This document shows, piece by piece, positions 49,776-58,861 of a stretch of DNA of 64,000 nucleotides. Every line of letters starts with the position of its first letter. Within the stretch, counting starts at the first letter, position 1. The stretch spans positions 1 to 64,000 of the IMG/VR virus record IMGVR_UViG_3300044643_002965, one strand, 5' to 3'. A model generated the notes under the pieces. It searched no databases. It had not been told where the DNA came from and was given only the letters and a program-made list of their open reading frames with translations. The translations under genes and the position numbers were made by a program. The DNA comes from a virus.

Positions 49776-50453
49776 TTGGCAAGTGAATTTATTCAAAGTA
49801 TAAGAAAAAAGCTGCTGCGTGAAGACACATACAGCGGCTTTAATTTTTCATCTTATCCATATGAAGTTTTTGGGTGGGGTGGAAACGATATTGTATTTGA
49901 AAATTTAATAAAAACAAATAGGCCAAGTTTAATTGCGGAAGTTGGAACATATAAGGGACAATCTGCAATTAATATGGCTAATGCTTTAAAAAAATACAAT
50001 ATAGACGGTCATATTTTTTGTATAGACACATGGCTTGGTTCGGTTGAGTTTTATACTTATCCCAGTCCGGACAGGCAGTTTAACACGGTAAACGGGTATC
50101 CTTCATTTTATTATAATTTTTTGGCAAATGTTTGTCATTCAAAATTAGAAAATTATATAACGCCTATTCCTTTGCCTTCTACATTAGCGGCGGACGTTCT
50201 TTCTTTTCATAATGTTAAATTTGATATGATTTATATTGATGGAGATCACACTTACAAAAGTGTAATGTCTGATTTAGAATCTTATTATCCTCTTTTAAAT
50301 GAGAATGGAGTATTCTTTGGGCATGATATTGATTGGACGGGTGTTAGAGACGCTGTGAATGATTTTTGTCGTAGATATAATAAGACTTACAATTCTACTC
50401 AATCTAATTTTTGGGTTATGAGGCAGCAAAATCCTGCTTTAAAAATATTTTAA
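49776..50453 (+). CDS. SAM-dependent methyltransferase (class I)
   Basis: 225 aa; motif I is LIAEVGTYKGQSAINMA (about 51-67) and motif II/III DMIYIDGDHTYKSVMSDL (about 147-164), typical of the Methyltransf_24-like class I fold. The start is a TTG at 49776 with no strong ribosome binding site; the next in-frame ATG would remove most of motif I. It likely methylates a sugar or other small group; the glycosyltransferase genes that follow support a glycan role. Confidence 0.75.
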   Translation: MASEFIQSIRKKLLREDTYSGFNFSSYPYEVFGWGGNDIVFENLIKTNRPSLIAEVGTYKGQSAINMANALKKYNIDGHIFCIDTWLGSVEFYTYPSPDRQFNTVNGYPSFYYNFLANVCHSKLENYITPIPLPSTLAADVLSFHNVKFDMIYIDGDHTYKSVMSDLESYYPLLNENGVFFGHDIDWTGVRDAVNDFCRRYNKTYNSTQSNFWVMRQQNPALKIF

Positions 50454-50458
50454 AAAAA

Positions 50459-50483
50459 TAGGGACGAGATTTTCTCGCCCCTA
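50459..50483. terminator. Bidirectional terminator
   Basis: TAGGGACGAG, loop ATTTT, CTCGCCCCTA with an A-run before and T-poor, A-rich flank after; lies between convergent genes 50453 and 50504. Confidence 0.65.
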
Positions 50484-50503
50484 AAATAGCATTTAATTTA
50501 AAA

Positions 50504-51355
50504 TTAACGAGTTGCGAAGTAAACTGCTGTTACTACCGCTGCTGCTGTTACGGTGAAGCAAAACCCCACAAGTCCTGCTATTATTAGCTTGTTTGTAGAA
50601 TTTTGATTGTTTGGTTGTTGCGTAACAAATACTGGTACAGGAGCGGGTTGTTCAACATGGGTATTATTAACAACGGGGGCATTGTTAGCAACTCCTGTAA
50701 AAGTGGTGCTCATTGATGTTCCTGTTACTGCCAATCCGCTTGGAGAGACGGGGATTCTTTCTAGGACGCACAAACCATTGCAGTTCTTGAAGAATTCCTT
50801 GACTCGCCATTCTGAGTTTTCTTCAACGAATTCTTTAATGGCAGTCATTACACCTTGCTTGTCTTGTAGATTATTAAATACATGCAGGGCTTCTCCATCT
50901 AACTTTTCTGACAAAACTGGTCCTTCATTTCTATTTCCATAAGTAACAGTATTTGTAATAATTATATATTTTCTTGCTTTATTTCCATGTAGGTAAAGTT
51001 CTAGTTTTAATTGCTTGTAGCTATGTAAAGTGTCTATAAATAACAAATCTGTTGGAACAATCTTATCAGTACAAAGTACATTTTCTTCAAAGAAATTAAA
51101 ATCAGTTCCTTGTTCTTTTGCGGCATCAATAATTTTATTGGGTGGAACTCCGTGATAAATATAATGAATTACGTCAAAAGAATTTAGTGTTTTTGGCTTT
51201 CCGGCAAGCAGTGCCCAAGTACTTATGACCCAGCGAACACCTAGTTCTGTAATGTGTTCGCATTTTTCCGCATACTTCTTAATTGTATAAAGGTGTTCTG
51301 ATAGATCTCCTTTAGCGTTAACTGATTCTGCCAAATATTTTTCTGATAGTAACAT
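50504..51355 (-). CDS. Membrane-anchored methyltransferase-like protein
   Basis: 283 aa. Motif I is ITELGVRWVISTWALLAG (about 35-52; the Gly-rich loop is weak) and DLLFIDTLHSYKQLKLEL at about 103-120 matches motif II/III of the neighbouring methyltransferase. From ~205 on comes a Pro/Asn/Gln/Val-rich linker and a single C-terminal hydrophobic helix (IAGLVGFCFTVTAAAVVTAV) with a short basic end. A tail-anchored methyltransferase is uncommon; the active site may be degenerate. Confidence 0.65.
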   Translation of the reverse strand: MLLSEKYLAESVNAKGDLSEHLYTIKKYAEKCEHITELGVRWVISTWALLAGKPKTLNSFDVIHYIYHGVPPNKIIDAAKEQGTDFNFFEENVLCTDKIVPTDLLFIDTLHSYKQLKLELYLHGNKARKYIIITNTVTYGNRNEGPVLSEKLDGEALHVFNNLQDKQGVMTAIKEFVEENSEWRVKEFFKNCNGLCVLERIPVSPSGLAVTGTSMSTTFTGVANNAPVVNNTHVEQPAPVPVFVTQQPNNQNSTNKLIIAGLVGFCFTVTAAAVVTAVYFATR

Positions 51356-51388
51356 TTTTTTACCTTTCTTTGGATGAAAATAATATAG

Positions 51389-52120
51389 TTATTCTTTTGG
51401 AAGATACTCATAAAAATTGTATCTTAATTTTGGCTCAAGTACAATTTTTCCAGTTTTTACATGGCCTTGTTCAATTTGCATTTCTACTATTTGTGCTGCT
51501 GAATCTGAAATGTTTTCATTTGAAGGTCCCCATCCTGAGCCGTGGTATGATCCAGCTCCTCCCCAAACATAAATATACCATCTATCTTTTACATCCATGT
51601 CTTGTTGATAGTGTCCAAGTTCTTTTCTGAATTTTTCCATAATAGAAACATCGATGCTACATTGATCGGCTTCTGTATATCGACCAACTTTATCAAACAA
51701 CTCTCTTGTGAACATGTGGGTGGAATGAAAAATGTTTTGAGATAATATGATGTCTTTTATGCCACGTTCAAAAAAAGCTTGTGGGGTATGAAAAATGCCA
51801 TTTTTCATATGTTCGAAGCTGTAAGAAAGCCTATTTTTGAGAAAAACATCATCATCTTCCCAGCAAGCTAATATATCATACTTGCAAAGTAATATATTAT
51901 CATTAAATTTTTTGCCTAGTGGTTTTATTCTTTCTGGATGATTTATTATTCTTACTTCTGGATGATCAAAAACAAGTTCTTGAACATTTAGGTCATTTAA
52001 TATAACTAATTCTTTTGGTCCGTCATAATCTTGATCTAAAAAGCATTGAATTGAGTTTTCTACTAAACCTACTGGTCTTCCAAAAGTGCTGCAATAACAA
52101 GAAATACCAGGCTTTGACAT
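51389..52120 (-). CDS. Family 2-like glycosyltransferase
   Basis: 243 aa. An N-terminal GT-A fold is seen: ISCYCSTFGRPVGLVENSI, ELVILNDLN, and the metal motif CWEDDDVFL (about 90-98). A Trp/Gly-rich end (YVWGGAGSYHGSGWGP) fits acceptor binding. Function: sugar transfer to host or virion surface glycan, or to DNA bases (T4-type), not decidable. Confidence 0.72.
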   Translation of the reverse strand: MSKPGISCYCSTFGRPVGLVENSIQCFLDQDYDGPKELVILNDLNVQELVFDHPEVRIINHPERIKPLGKKFNDNILLCKYDILACWEDDDVFLKNRLSYSFEHMKNGIFHTPQAFFERGIKDIILSQNIFHSTHMFTRELFDKVGRYTEADQCSIDVSIMEKFRKELGHYQQDMDVKDRWYIYVWGGAGSYHGSGWGPSNENISDSAAQIVEMQIEQGHVKTGKIVLEPKLRYNFYEYLPKE

Positions 52121-52178
52121 AATTATTTCCTTAAAATATATTTTTGTTGCTATAATGATTATAGTAAAGGAGCAAAAA

Positions 52179-53057
52179 ATGTCGCAATATAAATTAACTA
52201 TTGGTTGGGCTTGCCATGATGATATTGAGGGTGCTTTTTGGACAGCATCTTGCTTGAGAATGTATCATACTGGTAATTCGAGAACTTGTCCAGATATTCA
52301 GCTTTTGATGATTGATGATCTTCCAAAGAAGACAGAGTCTTTGGAAAATCTTTGTGCTTTGAGTGGAGCCAAGTATGTCCATGCTCCAAAGGAAAAGGGA
52401 CCAGCACATGCCAAGAACAGCGTTTTTGAACATGCTGATGGCGAATATGTATTATTGCTAGACAGCCATGTTATTTTGCAGGCTGGTGCAATTGATTACA
52501 TTATGAATGGAATCAATGGTGATTTTATTGGCAAGGACATGTGGTGTGGTCCTTTGTTGAATGAAAACAAGGATGTTATTGCCACCCATATGGACCCAAA
52601 GTGGCGTGGTGATTTCTTTGGAATTTGGAACACAAAGAATCCATTGCCTCCTGTTTCTGAGATTCCAATGCATGGAACTGCAATGTTTTTGATGAAGAAG
52701 GAGCATTGGCCAGGATTTAGTCCTAACTTCTCTGGCTTTGCTGGAGAAGAAGGTTATGTCCACGAACTTGTTCGCAAGAATGGTGGCAAGGTAAAGCTTC
52801 ATACGGCTTTGGGTTGGATTCACAGATTCTTGAGAAGCAAGCCTATCACATATCGTTTGGATATCATTGATAAGATTTACAATTATATGATTGCTTACTT
52901 TGAGACTGGAAAGAATCCAGAGACTGTAGCTAATTGGTTCTTGAAGAACCAACCAAAGGATTTTGTTGAAAGAGCTAAGGTAAGAGTGTTGGAAGTCCAT
53001 CCAGATGCTTTTGAAAAGTATAAGGATTTGACCGATGTTCCAGATGAAGCCAAATAG
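52179..53057 (+). CDS. Family 2 glycosyltransferase
   Basis: 292 aa from ATG 52179 (MSQYKLTIGWACHDD), chosen for AAAGGAG just before it. GT-A marks: LLMIDDLPKK, GPAHAKNSVFEHADGEYVLLLDSHVI (the DSH metal site), then MHGTAMFLMKKEHWPGF and FAGEEGYVHELVRKNGG (acceptor loop, E-E). Divergent from the other glycosyltransferase by ~60 bases, and closed by a strong terminator. A TATAAT (52151-52156) lies upstream. Confidence 0.82.
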   Translation: MSQYKLTIGWACHDDIEGAFWTASCLRMYHTGNSRTCPDIQLLMIDDLPKKTESLENLCALSGAKYVHAPKEKGPAHAKNSVFEHADGEYVLLLDSHVILQAGAIDYIMNGINGDFIGKDMWCGPLLNENKDVIATHMDPKWRGDFFGIWNTKNPLPPVSEIPMHGTAMFLMKKEHWPGFSPNFSGFAGEEGYVHELVRKNGGKVKLHTALGWIHRFLRSKPITYRLDIIDKIYNYMIAYFETGKNPETVANWFLKNQPKDFVERAKVRVLEVHPDAFEKYKDLTDVPDEAK

Positions 53058-53074
53058 AGTTTAAAAGTTTAAAC

Positions 53075-53108
53075 AAAAAAAGCCCCGTTATTAAACGGGG
53101 CTTTTTTT
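53075..53108. terminator. Strong bidirectional terminator
   Basis: AAAAAAAGCCCCGTT, loop ATTA, AACGGGGCTTTTTTT: works for both convergent genes ending at 53057 and 53111. Confidence 0.95.
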
Positions 53109-53110
53109 GT

Positions 53111-53794
53111 TTAATTGTCAATCCAAATATCAAATGCTATTCCAGTAAGTGCGGCATTATTAGCTTGAATTGAGAATTTTCCTGAAGTTGCTGCACTCAT
53201 ATCGAATCCGCTCAAAAGACTAGGTCCATTTGGCGAACTGCAAGCATCAAAAAAGCATGGGAAGGTTCCATCGGAACATCTACATACTTTTACACTGTCT
53301 GTGCCAGTGGAAATTGGAGTAGTTGGATCTCCTACAACCGACATATATAGTTTTTTAGTATCTACACCAGCATAGTAATAAGTCCACTCGGTAGTCGTAT
53401 CTGGGAATGTTACTTGGTATTTTGTATTATCTGAGGATGGCCAATTTGTATTATTGTCGCAATCTGCTCCGCCTGCTGGCAATGCATTTCCTGCAGGCGG
53501 TGTTGTAGTTGTTGTGGTTGTAGTCGGAGCAGGAGTGGTAGTTACAGAAGTAATATATTTAATTGTTCCAGTTAATTTATTAGCAGCAATAGTTGCGTCT
53601 TGAGCAGCAACAACTTTTACCCAATCTGAGCTTGTTAAATTATAATTTCTATAAACATCAGTTCCGGTGCTTGGAATAGATTCATTTACGCCTGTATTTG
53701 TTATAATGGTGCAAGGATAGCCGGTGTCATTATTTACTTTGACTTCTACTTGTCCATCACAGTCTATATTAGCATAAATTGTTGGTTGTGCCAT
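53111..53794 (-). CDS. Threonine-linker surface/fibre protein, 227 aa
   Basis: Start at 53794 (MAQPTIYANIDCDGQ) with AAAGGAAAAAA upstream. An N-terminal ~85-residue beta domain is followed by a short Thr-Pro linker (VTTTPAPTTTTTTTTPPAG, residues ~84-102), then a Cys-containing C-terminal domain (CDNNTNWPSS... CRCSDGTFPCFFDAC...) ending FDIWIDN. A similar C-terminal domain ends the next upstream gene (YELWIDD), so the two share modules. Probable fibre tip or decoration protein. Confidence 0.65.
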   Translation of the reverse strand: MAQPTIYANIDCDGQVEVKVNNDTGYPCTIITNTGVNESIPSTGTDVYRNYNLTSSDWVKVVAAQDATIAANKLTGTIKYITSVTTTPAPTTTTTTTTPPAGNALPAGGADCDNNTNWPSSDNTKYQVTFPDTTTEWTYYYAGVDTKKLYMSVVGDPTTPISTGTDSVKVCRCSDGTFPCFFDACSSPNGPSLLSGFDMSAATSGKFSIQANNAALTGIAFDIWIDN

Positions 53795-53805
53795 AATTTT
53801 TTCCT

Positions 53806-56800
53806 TTAATCGTCTATCCAAAGTTCATAAGAAGCTGCGCTAGCACCTGATGGTAACATTATCCAAATTTTAAATGTTCCATTGTTAGACAATGGATCAT
53901 CAATTGTCCAAGGCATAGTTGCAATTTCTACTCCGCTAGACCAAGTATTTGTACCATAATAGTCATTTTGATCTGTACAACTGTCGTTGCCGATCCATCC
54001 TAGATTTATTGTATCTGTTGTATTTATGTATATTTTTTTAACAGACCAAACAGCTTTGGATACATTAATATTATACCAGTATTGATTTGTATCATCTATA
54101 GATATTAAATATTTATTTGCTATACCAATTGAATTCATATCTGTCGCTGTCAAGCAACCTGCTCCACCACTTATTGGTGTTGCCCCACCAGCCGGTGTAG
54201 TTGTTGTTGTAGTTGTTGGAACGGGTGTTGTTGTAGTGGTTGTTCCTGCAACAGAGTTATTGCTGTAAGAGATACCATCTGCAGGGCTTGCAAGCTGTGC
54301 GTGAGTCATATCGCTTGTGTTACCTGTGTCTACAACTATGCAGCTAGGAGCAGGTGTAGTTGTCGTGGTTGTTGTAGTTGTTGTGGTAGTTGGAACTGGT
54401 GTGGTTGTAGTAGTTGTAGGTGCGGGTGTTGTTGTTGTGGTAGTTGGAACTGGTGTGGTTGTAGTTGTTGTAGGTGCGGGTGTGGTAGTTGTTGTGGTTG
54501 TAGGTGCGGGTGTGGTAGTTGTTGTGGTTGTAGGTGCGGGTGTGGTAGTTGTTGTGGTTGTAGGTGCGGGTGTGGTAGTTGTTGTGGTTGTAGGTGCGGG
54601 TGTGGTAGTTGTTGTGGTTGGAACAGGTGTGGTTGTGGTAGTAGTTGTTGTGGGTGTAGGCGTGGTTGTAGTAGTAGTTGTGGTAGTAGTTGTGGTAGTA
54701 GGTGCGGGTGTGGTAGTTGTTGTTGCTGCTGCTTGTACTGTTACTGTGTAAGCTTGGCTGCCTGTAGCTCCAACGGTATCGGTAGCTGTAATTGTGAAAG
54801 AAACGGCTCCTGTAGTTGTAGGAGTTCCACTTATAACACCAGATGCTCCTGCTAGGCTTAATCCTGCTGGCAAAGATCCAACAGTAACAGAGAATGTCTT
54901 AGCCCCAGTTCCTCCTGTTGCAGCAACAGTTTCGTTATAGGCAGTTCCAACAACGGGATTTGGAAGTGTTGCTGTTGTAATTGAAACTGCTGAATTTATA
55001 ACAACTGTGTAAGCTTGGTTTGCTGTTGCTCCAACGGTATCGGTAGCTGTTATTGTGAAGTTGTATGTTGCAGCACTTGTTGGTGTGCCACTTATAACGC
55101 CAGAAGCTCCTGTTAGGCTTAATCCTGTTGGTAGAGAACCAGAAGTTACGGAGAATGTCTTGGCTCCAGTTCCTCCTGTTGCAGAAACAGTTTGAGAATA
55201 AGCCGTGTTTATTGTTGTGTCTGGCAAAGTAGCTGTTGTAATTGAAACAGCACTATTAATAGTGACTGAGTAAGCTTGGCTTCCTGTTGCTCCAACGGTA
55301 TCGGTAGCTGTGATTGTGAAGTTTGATGTTCCTGTAGCAGTTGGAGTTCCGCTTATAACACCAGAAGCTCCTGTTAGGCTTAATCCTGTTGGTAGAGAAC
55401 CAGATGTTACAGAGTATGTCTTGGCTCCAGTACCATTGGAGGCTGTTACTGTCTGTGAGTAGGCAACATTTATTGTTGTGTCTGGTAGTGTTGCTGGCGA
55501 TACAGAAATAGCTGGGTTTATTGTGACTGAGTAAGCTTGGCTTGCTGTTGCCAAAGAAGCATCTGTAGCTGTAATTGTAAAGTTTGATGTCGCAGCACTT
55601 GTTGGAGTTCCGCTTATTACACCAGTATTGGCATCTAGGCTTAAGCCAGTTGGCAATGAACCAGCAGAAACAGAATAAGTAATAGGAGCTGTTCCACCTG
55701 ATGCTGTTATTGTCTGACTGTAAGCAGTATTTATTGTTGTGTCTGGTAATGTTGCAGGAGATATTGAAAGAGCTCCGCTTACAACAACGCTATAGGCTTG
55801 GCTTCCTGTTGCTCCTACTGTATCGGTAGCTGTGACTGTGAAGTTGTATGTTGCTGCAGCAGTAGAAGTTCCGCTTATAACACCAGAGGCGCCTGTTAAG
55901 GTTAATCCTGTTGGTAAGCTTCCAGAAGTTACTGAGAATGTCTTTGCTCCTGTACCACCTGTTGCAGCAACGGTTTGGTTGTAAGCAACATTTATTGTTG
56001 TATCTGGTAGAGTTGCAGTTGTAATTGAAACTGCTGGGTTTATAACAACGGTATAAGCTTGACTTCCTGTTGCTCCTACTGTATCTGTAGCTGTAATTGT
56101 GAAATTAGATGTTCCTGTAGCCGTTGGTGTTCCACTTATAACACCAGATGCACCGTTTAAGCTTAATCCTGTTGGTAGAGAACCAGAAGTTACTGAGAAT
56201 GTCTTAGCTCCTGTTCCATTAGAAGCGGATACTGTTTGACTGTATGCAACATTTATTGTTGTATCTGGTAGAGTTGCTGGAGATACTGTAACTGCAGCAT
56301 TAATTGTTACTGTATATGCTTGGCTTGCTGTCGCACCATTTGCGTCTGTTACAGTAATTGTGAAACTCGAAGCGCCTGTTGCAGTTGGAGTTCCAGTTAT
56401 TGCCCCCGTTGTGGCATTTATACTTAATCCTGCTGGCAAAGAACCAGCAGATACTGAATAAGCAAGAGGAGCAGTTCCACCTGTTCCTGTTATTGTTTGG
56501 CTGTAAGCAACATTTATTGTTGTATCTGGTAGAGTTGCAGGAGATATTGAAAGTGGAACATTTACTAATACTGTGTATGGCTGACTTACAGTTGCGCCTA
56601 CAGTATCTGTGGCTGTAATTGTAAAGTTGTAAGTAGCAGCAGCAGTTGCAGTTCCTGTTATTGCACCGCTTGAAGCATTTAGGCTTAGTCCTGTTGGTAA
56701 GCTTCCAGAGGTTACAGTATATGTCTTTGCTCCTGTGCCATTAGATGCTGTAACAGTTTGGTTATAAGCAACTCCTTGTGTTGTTGTTGGCAAAGAAGCT

Positions 56801-58410
56801 GGAGCCATAGTCATGGCTGCATTTATTGTTGTTGTGTAAGTTATTGTTCCTGTTGCCCCCACAGTATCTGTTGCTGTTATATCAAAAGTATAGCTTCCAG
56901 CAGCAGTAGGTGTGCCACTTATAACACCTGTTGCGGCGTTTAAGCTTAGTCCTGTTGGCAAAGAACCAGAAGATAATGTATATGTCTTTGTTCCAGTTCC
57001 GTTAGATGCTGTGACAGTTTGGCTATAAGCTACATTTTCTGTTGTTGCTGGTAGAGTTGCTGGAGCTAATGTTATGGCAGGATTAATATTTACATTATAA
57101 ATAGTATTTCCCGTTGCTCCTACTGTGTCGGTTGCTGTTATGGCAAAATTGTAAAGACCTGCAGTAATTGGAGTTCCGCTTACTAGTCCGGTAGCGGTAT
57201 TTAAGCTTAGTCCTGTTGGTAAAGATCCAAATGTTACTGCATATGTCTTTGTGCCTGTGCCGCCAGTCGCAGTTACTGTTTGTGAATATGGTATTGTTAT
57301 TGTTGTGTCTGGTAAAGTTGAGGGAGTAACCGCTACTGGTGGATTTATAACAACAGAGTAGGCTTTGTTTCCTGTTGCTCCTACTGTATCAGTTCCTGTT
57401 ATTGTGAAATTATAAGTTCCGGCTACAGTAACAGTTCCGCTTATTACTCCTGTTGCAGCATTTAGGCTTAGTCCTGTTGGCAAAGAACCAGAAGAAACGG
57501 AGAATGTTACAGCTCCTGTTCCTCCTGTTGAAGAAACAGTTTGGCTATATACTTCCCCTTCCGTTGTGTCTGGCAGTGTTGCTGTAGATATTAATACAGG
57601 ATTATTTATTGTTACTGTATATGCTTTGCTACCTATATCACTGTTTCCATCGGTTGCTTCTATAGTGAAATTATAAGTTCCTGGAGTTGTAGGAGTTCCA
57701 GTAATGGCTCCAGTTGCTGAATTTAGACTCAATCCAGTTGGCAATGATCCTGAAATAATACTGTATGCATATGGAGCAAGTCCGCCAGATGCTGTAACTG
57801 TTTGATTATAAGCAATAGATTGAGTTGTTGCTGGCAATGATGCGGGTGCAAATGCGATTAGAGGTTTTACTTTTATTCTATAAGTTTTTATTGCGCTGTT
57901 AATTCCATCACTTACTAAAATAGAAAATTCGTAAGACCCTGAAGCAGTCGGTGTTCCACTTATAACTCCAGTTGAAGAAATGGTTACACCAGGAGGAAAA
58001 ACTCCAGAATCAAGAGAATATGTATAAGGAGATTTGCCACCAGTAGCTGACATTGCTACCGATAAAGAGGTGCCAACCTGCTGAATATTTATGCTTGCTG
58101 GATCTGTTTGTATTAAGCATTTGCATGTGCAATCAGTTGTTGGTATGCCATAGTAACCTATTTCAAGTTTTCTTAGGTTTTCTTGTACGTCTGTTATATA
58201 AATTTTTTGAACTTCTAAAGCTTCTTTTCCATAAAGTGTAAAGCAATCTTCATGTCTTAATTCATATGGAACATATAAAATCCAAAATGTAGTTTGTTTT
58301 AATAGATTTATGACATTGTCATAATTTTGATCTACAGGAGGATATTTTAAAATTTCCTGCATATTTACATTGTTTACAACGAATGTTATTTGTGGATAAT
58401 CTTGTGCCAT
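53806..58410 (-). CDS. Giant Ig-repeat adhesin, 1534 aa
   Basis: ATG at 58410 (MAQDYPQITFVV), five bases after a GATAAATA late octamer; a TTG at 58428 is upstream of the likely transcript start and rejected. Residues ~1-95 form a domain shared with the 58478 gene (YPQITF...FTLYGxEAL...YYGxP). Then come thirteen ~90-residue putative-Ig (He_PIG) repeats, each with 'SLPTGLSL..ATGVISGTP......F.I.ATD..GA....Y.V' and 'LPDTTINVAYSQTV'. Next is a Thr/Pro-rich linker of ~130 residues and a C-terminal domain ending YELWIDD. Long rods like this usually reach from virion to cell surface. Confidence 0.82.
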   Translation of the reverse strand: MAQDYPQITFVVNNVNMQEILKYPPVDQNYDNVINLLKQTTFWILYVPYELRHEDCFTLYGKEALEVQKIYITDVQENLRKLEIGYYGIPTTDCTCKCLIQTDPASINIQQVGTSLSVAMSATGGKSPYTYSLDSGVFPPGVTISSTGVISGTPTASGSYEFSILVSDGINSAIKTYRIKVKPLIAFAPASLPATTQSIAYNQTVTASGGLAPYAYSIISGSLPTGLSLNSATGAITGTPTTPGTYNFTIEATDGNSDIGSKAYTVTINNPVLISTATLPDTTEGEVYSQTVSSTGGTGAVTFSVSSGSLPTGLSLNAATGVISGTVTVAGTYNFTITGTDTVGATGNKAYSVVINPPVAVTPSTLPDTTITIPYSQTVTATGGTGTKTYAVTFGSLPTGLSLNTATGLVSGTPITAGLYNFAITATDTVGATGNTIYNVNINPAITLAPATLPATTENVAYSQTVTASNGTGTKTYTLSSGSLPTGLSLNAATGVISGTPTAAGSYTFDITATDTVGATGTITYTTTINAAMTMAPASLPTTTQGVAYNQTVTASNGTGAKTYTVTSGSLPTGLSLNASSGAITGTATAAATYNFTITATDTVGATVSQPYTVLVNVPLSISPATLPDTTINVAYSQTITGTGGTAPLAYSVSAGSLPAGLSINATTGAITGTPTATGASSFTITVTDANGATASQAYTVTINAAVTVSPATLPDTTINVAYSQTVSASNGTGAKTFSVTSGSLPTGLSLNGASGVISGTPTATGTSNFTITATDTVGATGSQAYTVVINPAVSITTATLPDTTINVAYNQTVAATGGTGAKTFSVTSGSLPTGLTLTGASGVISGTSTAAATYNFTVTATDTVGATGSQAYSVVVSGALSISPATLPDTTINTAYSQTITASGGTAPITYSVSAGSLPTGLSLDANTGVISGTPTSAATSNFTITATDASLATASQAYSVTINPAISVSPATLPDTTINVAYSQTVTASNGTGAKTYSVTSGSLPTGLSLTGASGVISGTPTATGTSNFTITATDTVGATGSQAYSVTINSAVSITTATLPDTTINTAYSQTVSATGGTGAKTFSVTSGSLPTGLSLTGASGVISGTPTSAATYNFTITATDTVGATANQAYTVVINSAVSITTATLPNPVVGTAYNETVAATGGTGAKTFSVTVGSLPAGLSLAGASGVISGTPTTTGAVSFTITATDTVGATGSQAYTVTVQAAATTTTTPAPTTTTTTTTTTTTTPTPTTTTTTTTPVPTTTTTTPAPTTTTTTTPAPTTTTTTTPAPTTTTTTTPAPTTTTTTTPAPTTTTTTPVPTTTTTTPAPTTTTTTPVPTTTTTTTTTTTTPAPSCIVVDTGNTSDMTHAQLASPADGISYSNNSVAGTTTTTTPVPTTTTTTTPAGGATPISGGAGCLTATDMNSIGIANKYLISIDDTNQYWYNINVSKAVWSVKKIYINTTDTINLGWIGNDSCTDQNDYYGTNTWSSGVEIATMPWTIDDPLSNNGTFKIWIMLPSGASAASYELWIDD
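54340..54730 (-). repeat. Tandem repeat coding Thr-Pro linker
   Basis: Short degenerate tandem units, mainly variants of GTTGTWG and GTGCGGGTGTG on the plus strand, including five near-identical ~60-base blocks (around 54470-54620) that encode T-T-T-T-T-T-P-A-P units. Such sequence slips in replication, so copy number probably varies between isolates. Poly-Val and Cys-rich frames on the opposite strand are artefacts of this composition. Confidence 0.8.
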
Positions 58411-58423
58411 AATTTTATTTATC
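58403..58423 (-). promoter_or_regulatory. Late-type promoter of the Ig-repeat adhesin
   Basis: On the minus strand GATAAATA is followed by AAATT and the ATG at 58410. As at 14015 and 17494, the message would begin about at the start codon. Confidence 0.55.
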
Positions 58424-58477
58424 GACAAGAAGTAAAATTTTTAACAAGATTGAGTTAATTAATAGCTGATTAGAACT

Positions 58478-58750
58478 TTAAATTTCTGGAACACCATAAT
58501 ATGTTACTTTTAAAATATTTCCATTTGTATTGTTTTGTATATAATTTTTATAAACTCTTAGTGCTTCTTCTCCATACAATGTAAAAGAATCTCCTTTTTT
58601 TACACTATAAGAAAAATTTTCAATCCAATATATCTTTGAATTTAATTGATAAACAAGATTTTCTCTATTCACATCTGGCATTGAATAAGAATCAATTTCA
58701 GAAATATCTGGGTCTACTAAAAATGTAATTTGTGGATATGAATTTGACAT
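58478..58750 (-). CDS. Small fibre-associated protein, paralogue of adhesin N-terminus
   Basis: 90 aa from ATG 58750 (MSNSYPQITFLVD). It matches the N-terminal domain of the 1534-aa adhesin (YPQITF, F..FxLYGxEALxVxKxYI, YYGxP), so the same domain exists alone and fused. It may be the attachment base common to the fibres, or a stray duplicate. CATATATA lies before the ATG, a poor late octamer. Confidence 0.7.
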   Translation of the reverse strand: MSNSYPQITFLVDPDISEIDSYSMPDVNRENLVYQLNSKIYWIENFSYSVKKGDSFTLYGEEALRVYKNYIQNNTNGNILKVTYYGVPEI

Positions 58751-58770
58751 AAAATATATATGCTTTAAGC

Positions 58771-58805
58771 AAAAAACCCCCAGAGAACTATCTCTAGAGG
58801 TTTTT
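58771..58805. terminator. Bidirectional terminator
   Basis: AAAAACC ... AGAGA, loop ACTA, TCTCT ... GGTTTTT, with a CCC/AGA internal loop. It ends the RCC1 gene message (minus strand). Confidence 0.75.
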
Positions 58806-58812
58806 AGATTTT

Positions 58813-58861
58813 GATCCTTGAGCCAAGAAAACAACGGACTTCAGTTTTAGTTTAATATCAA
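58813..58861 (+). repeat. Decayed hairpin repeat, copy D
   Basis: GATCCTTGAGCCAAGAAAA ... GGACTTCAG ... ATATCAA follows copies B and C at both ends and in the middle, but the C-run and G-run that form the hairpin stem are lost (ACAACG, TTTTAG). TCAA again contains the stop of a convergent minus gene (58858). Confidence 0.6.

Noticed and set aside
54340-54730. CRISPR-like array of regular repeats
   Set aside because: Units are degenerate, adjacent without unique spacers, and lie in frame inside a coding region.
58408-58428. TTG start at 58428 for the Ig-repeat adhesin
   Set aside because: The late-type octamer lies between it and ATG 58410; the paralogue at 58478 also starts with the equivalent Met (YPQITF after three or four residues).
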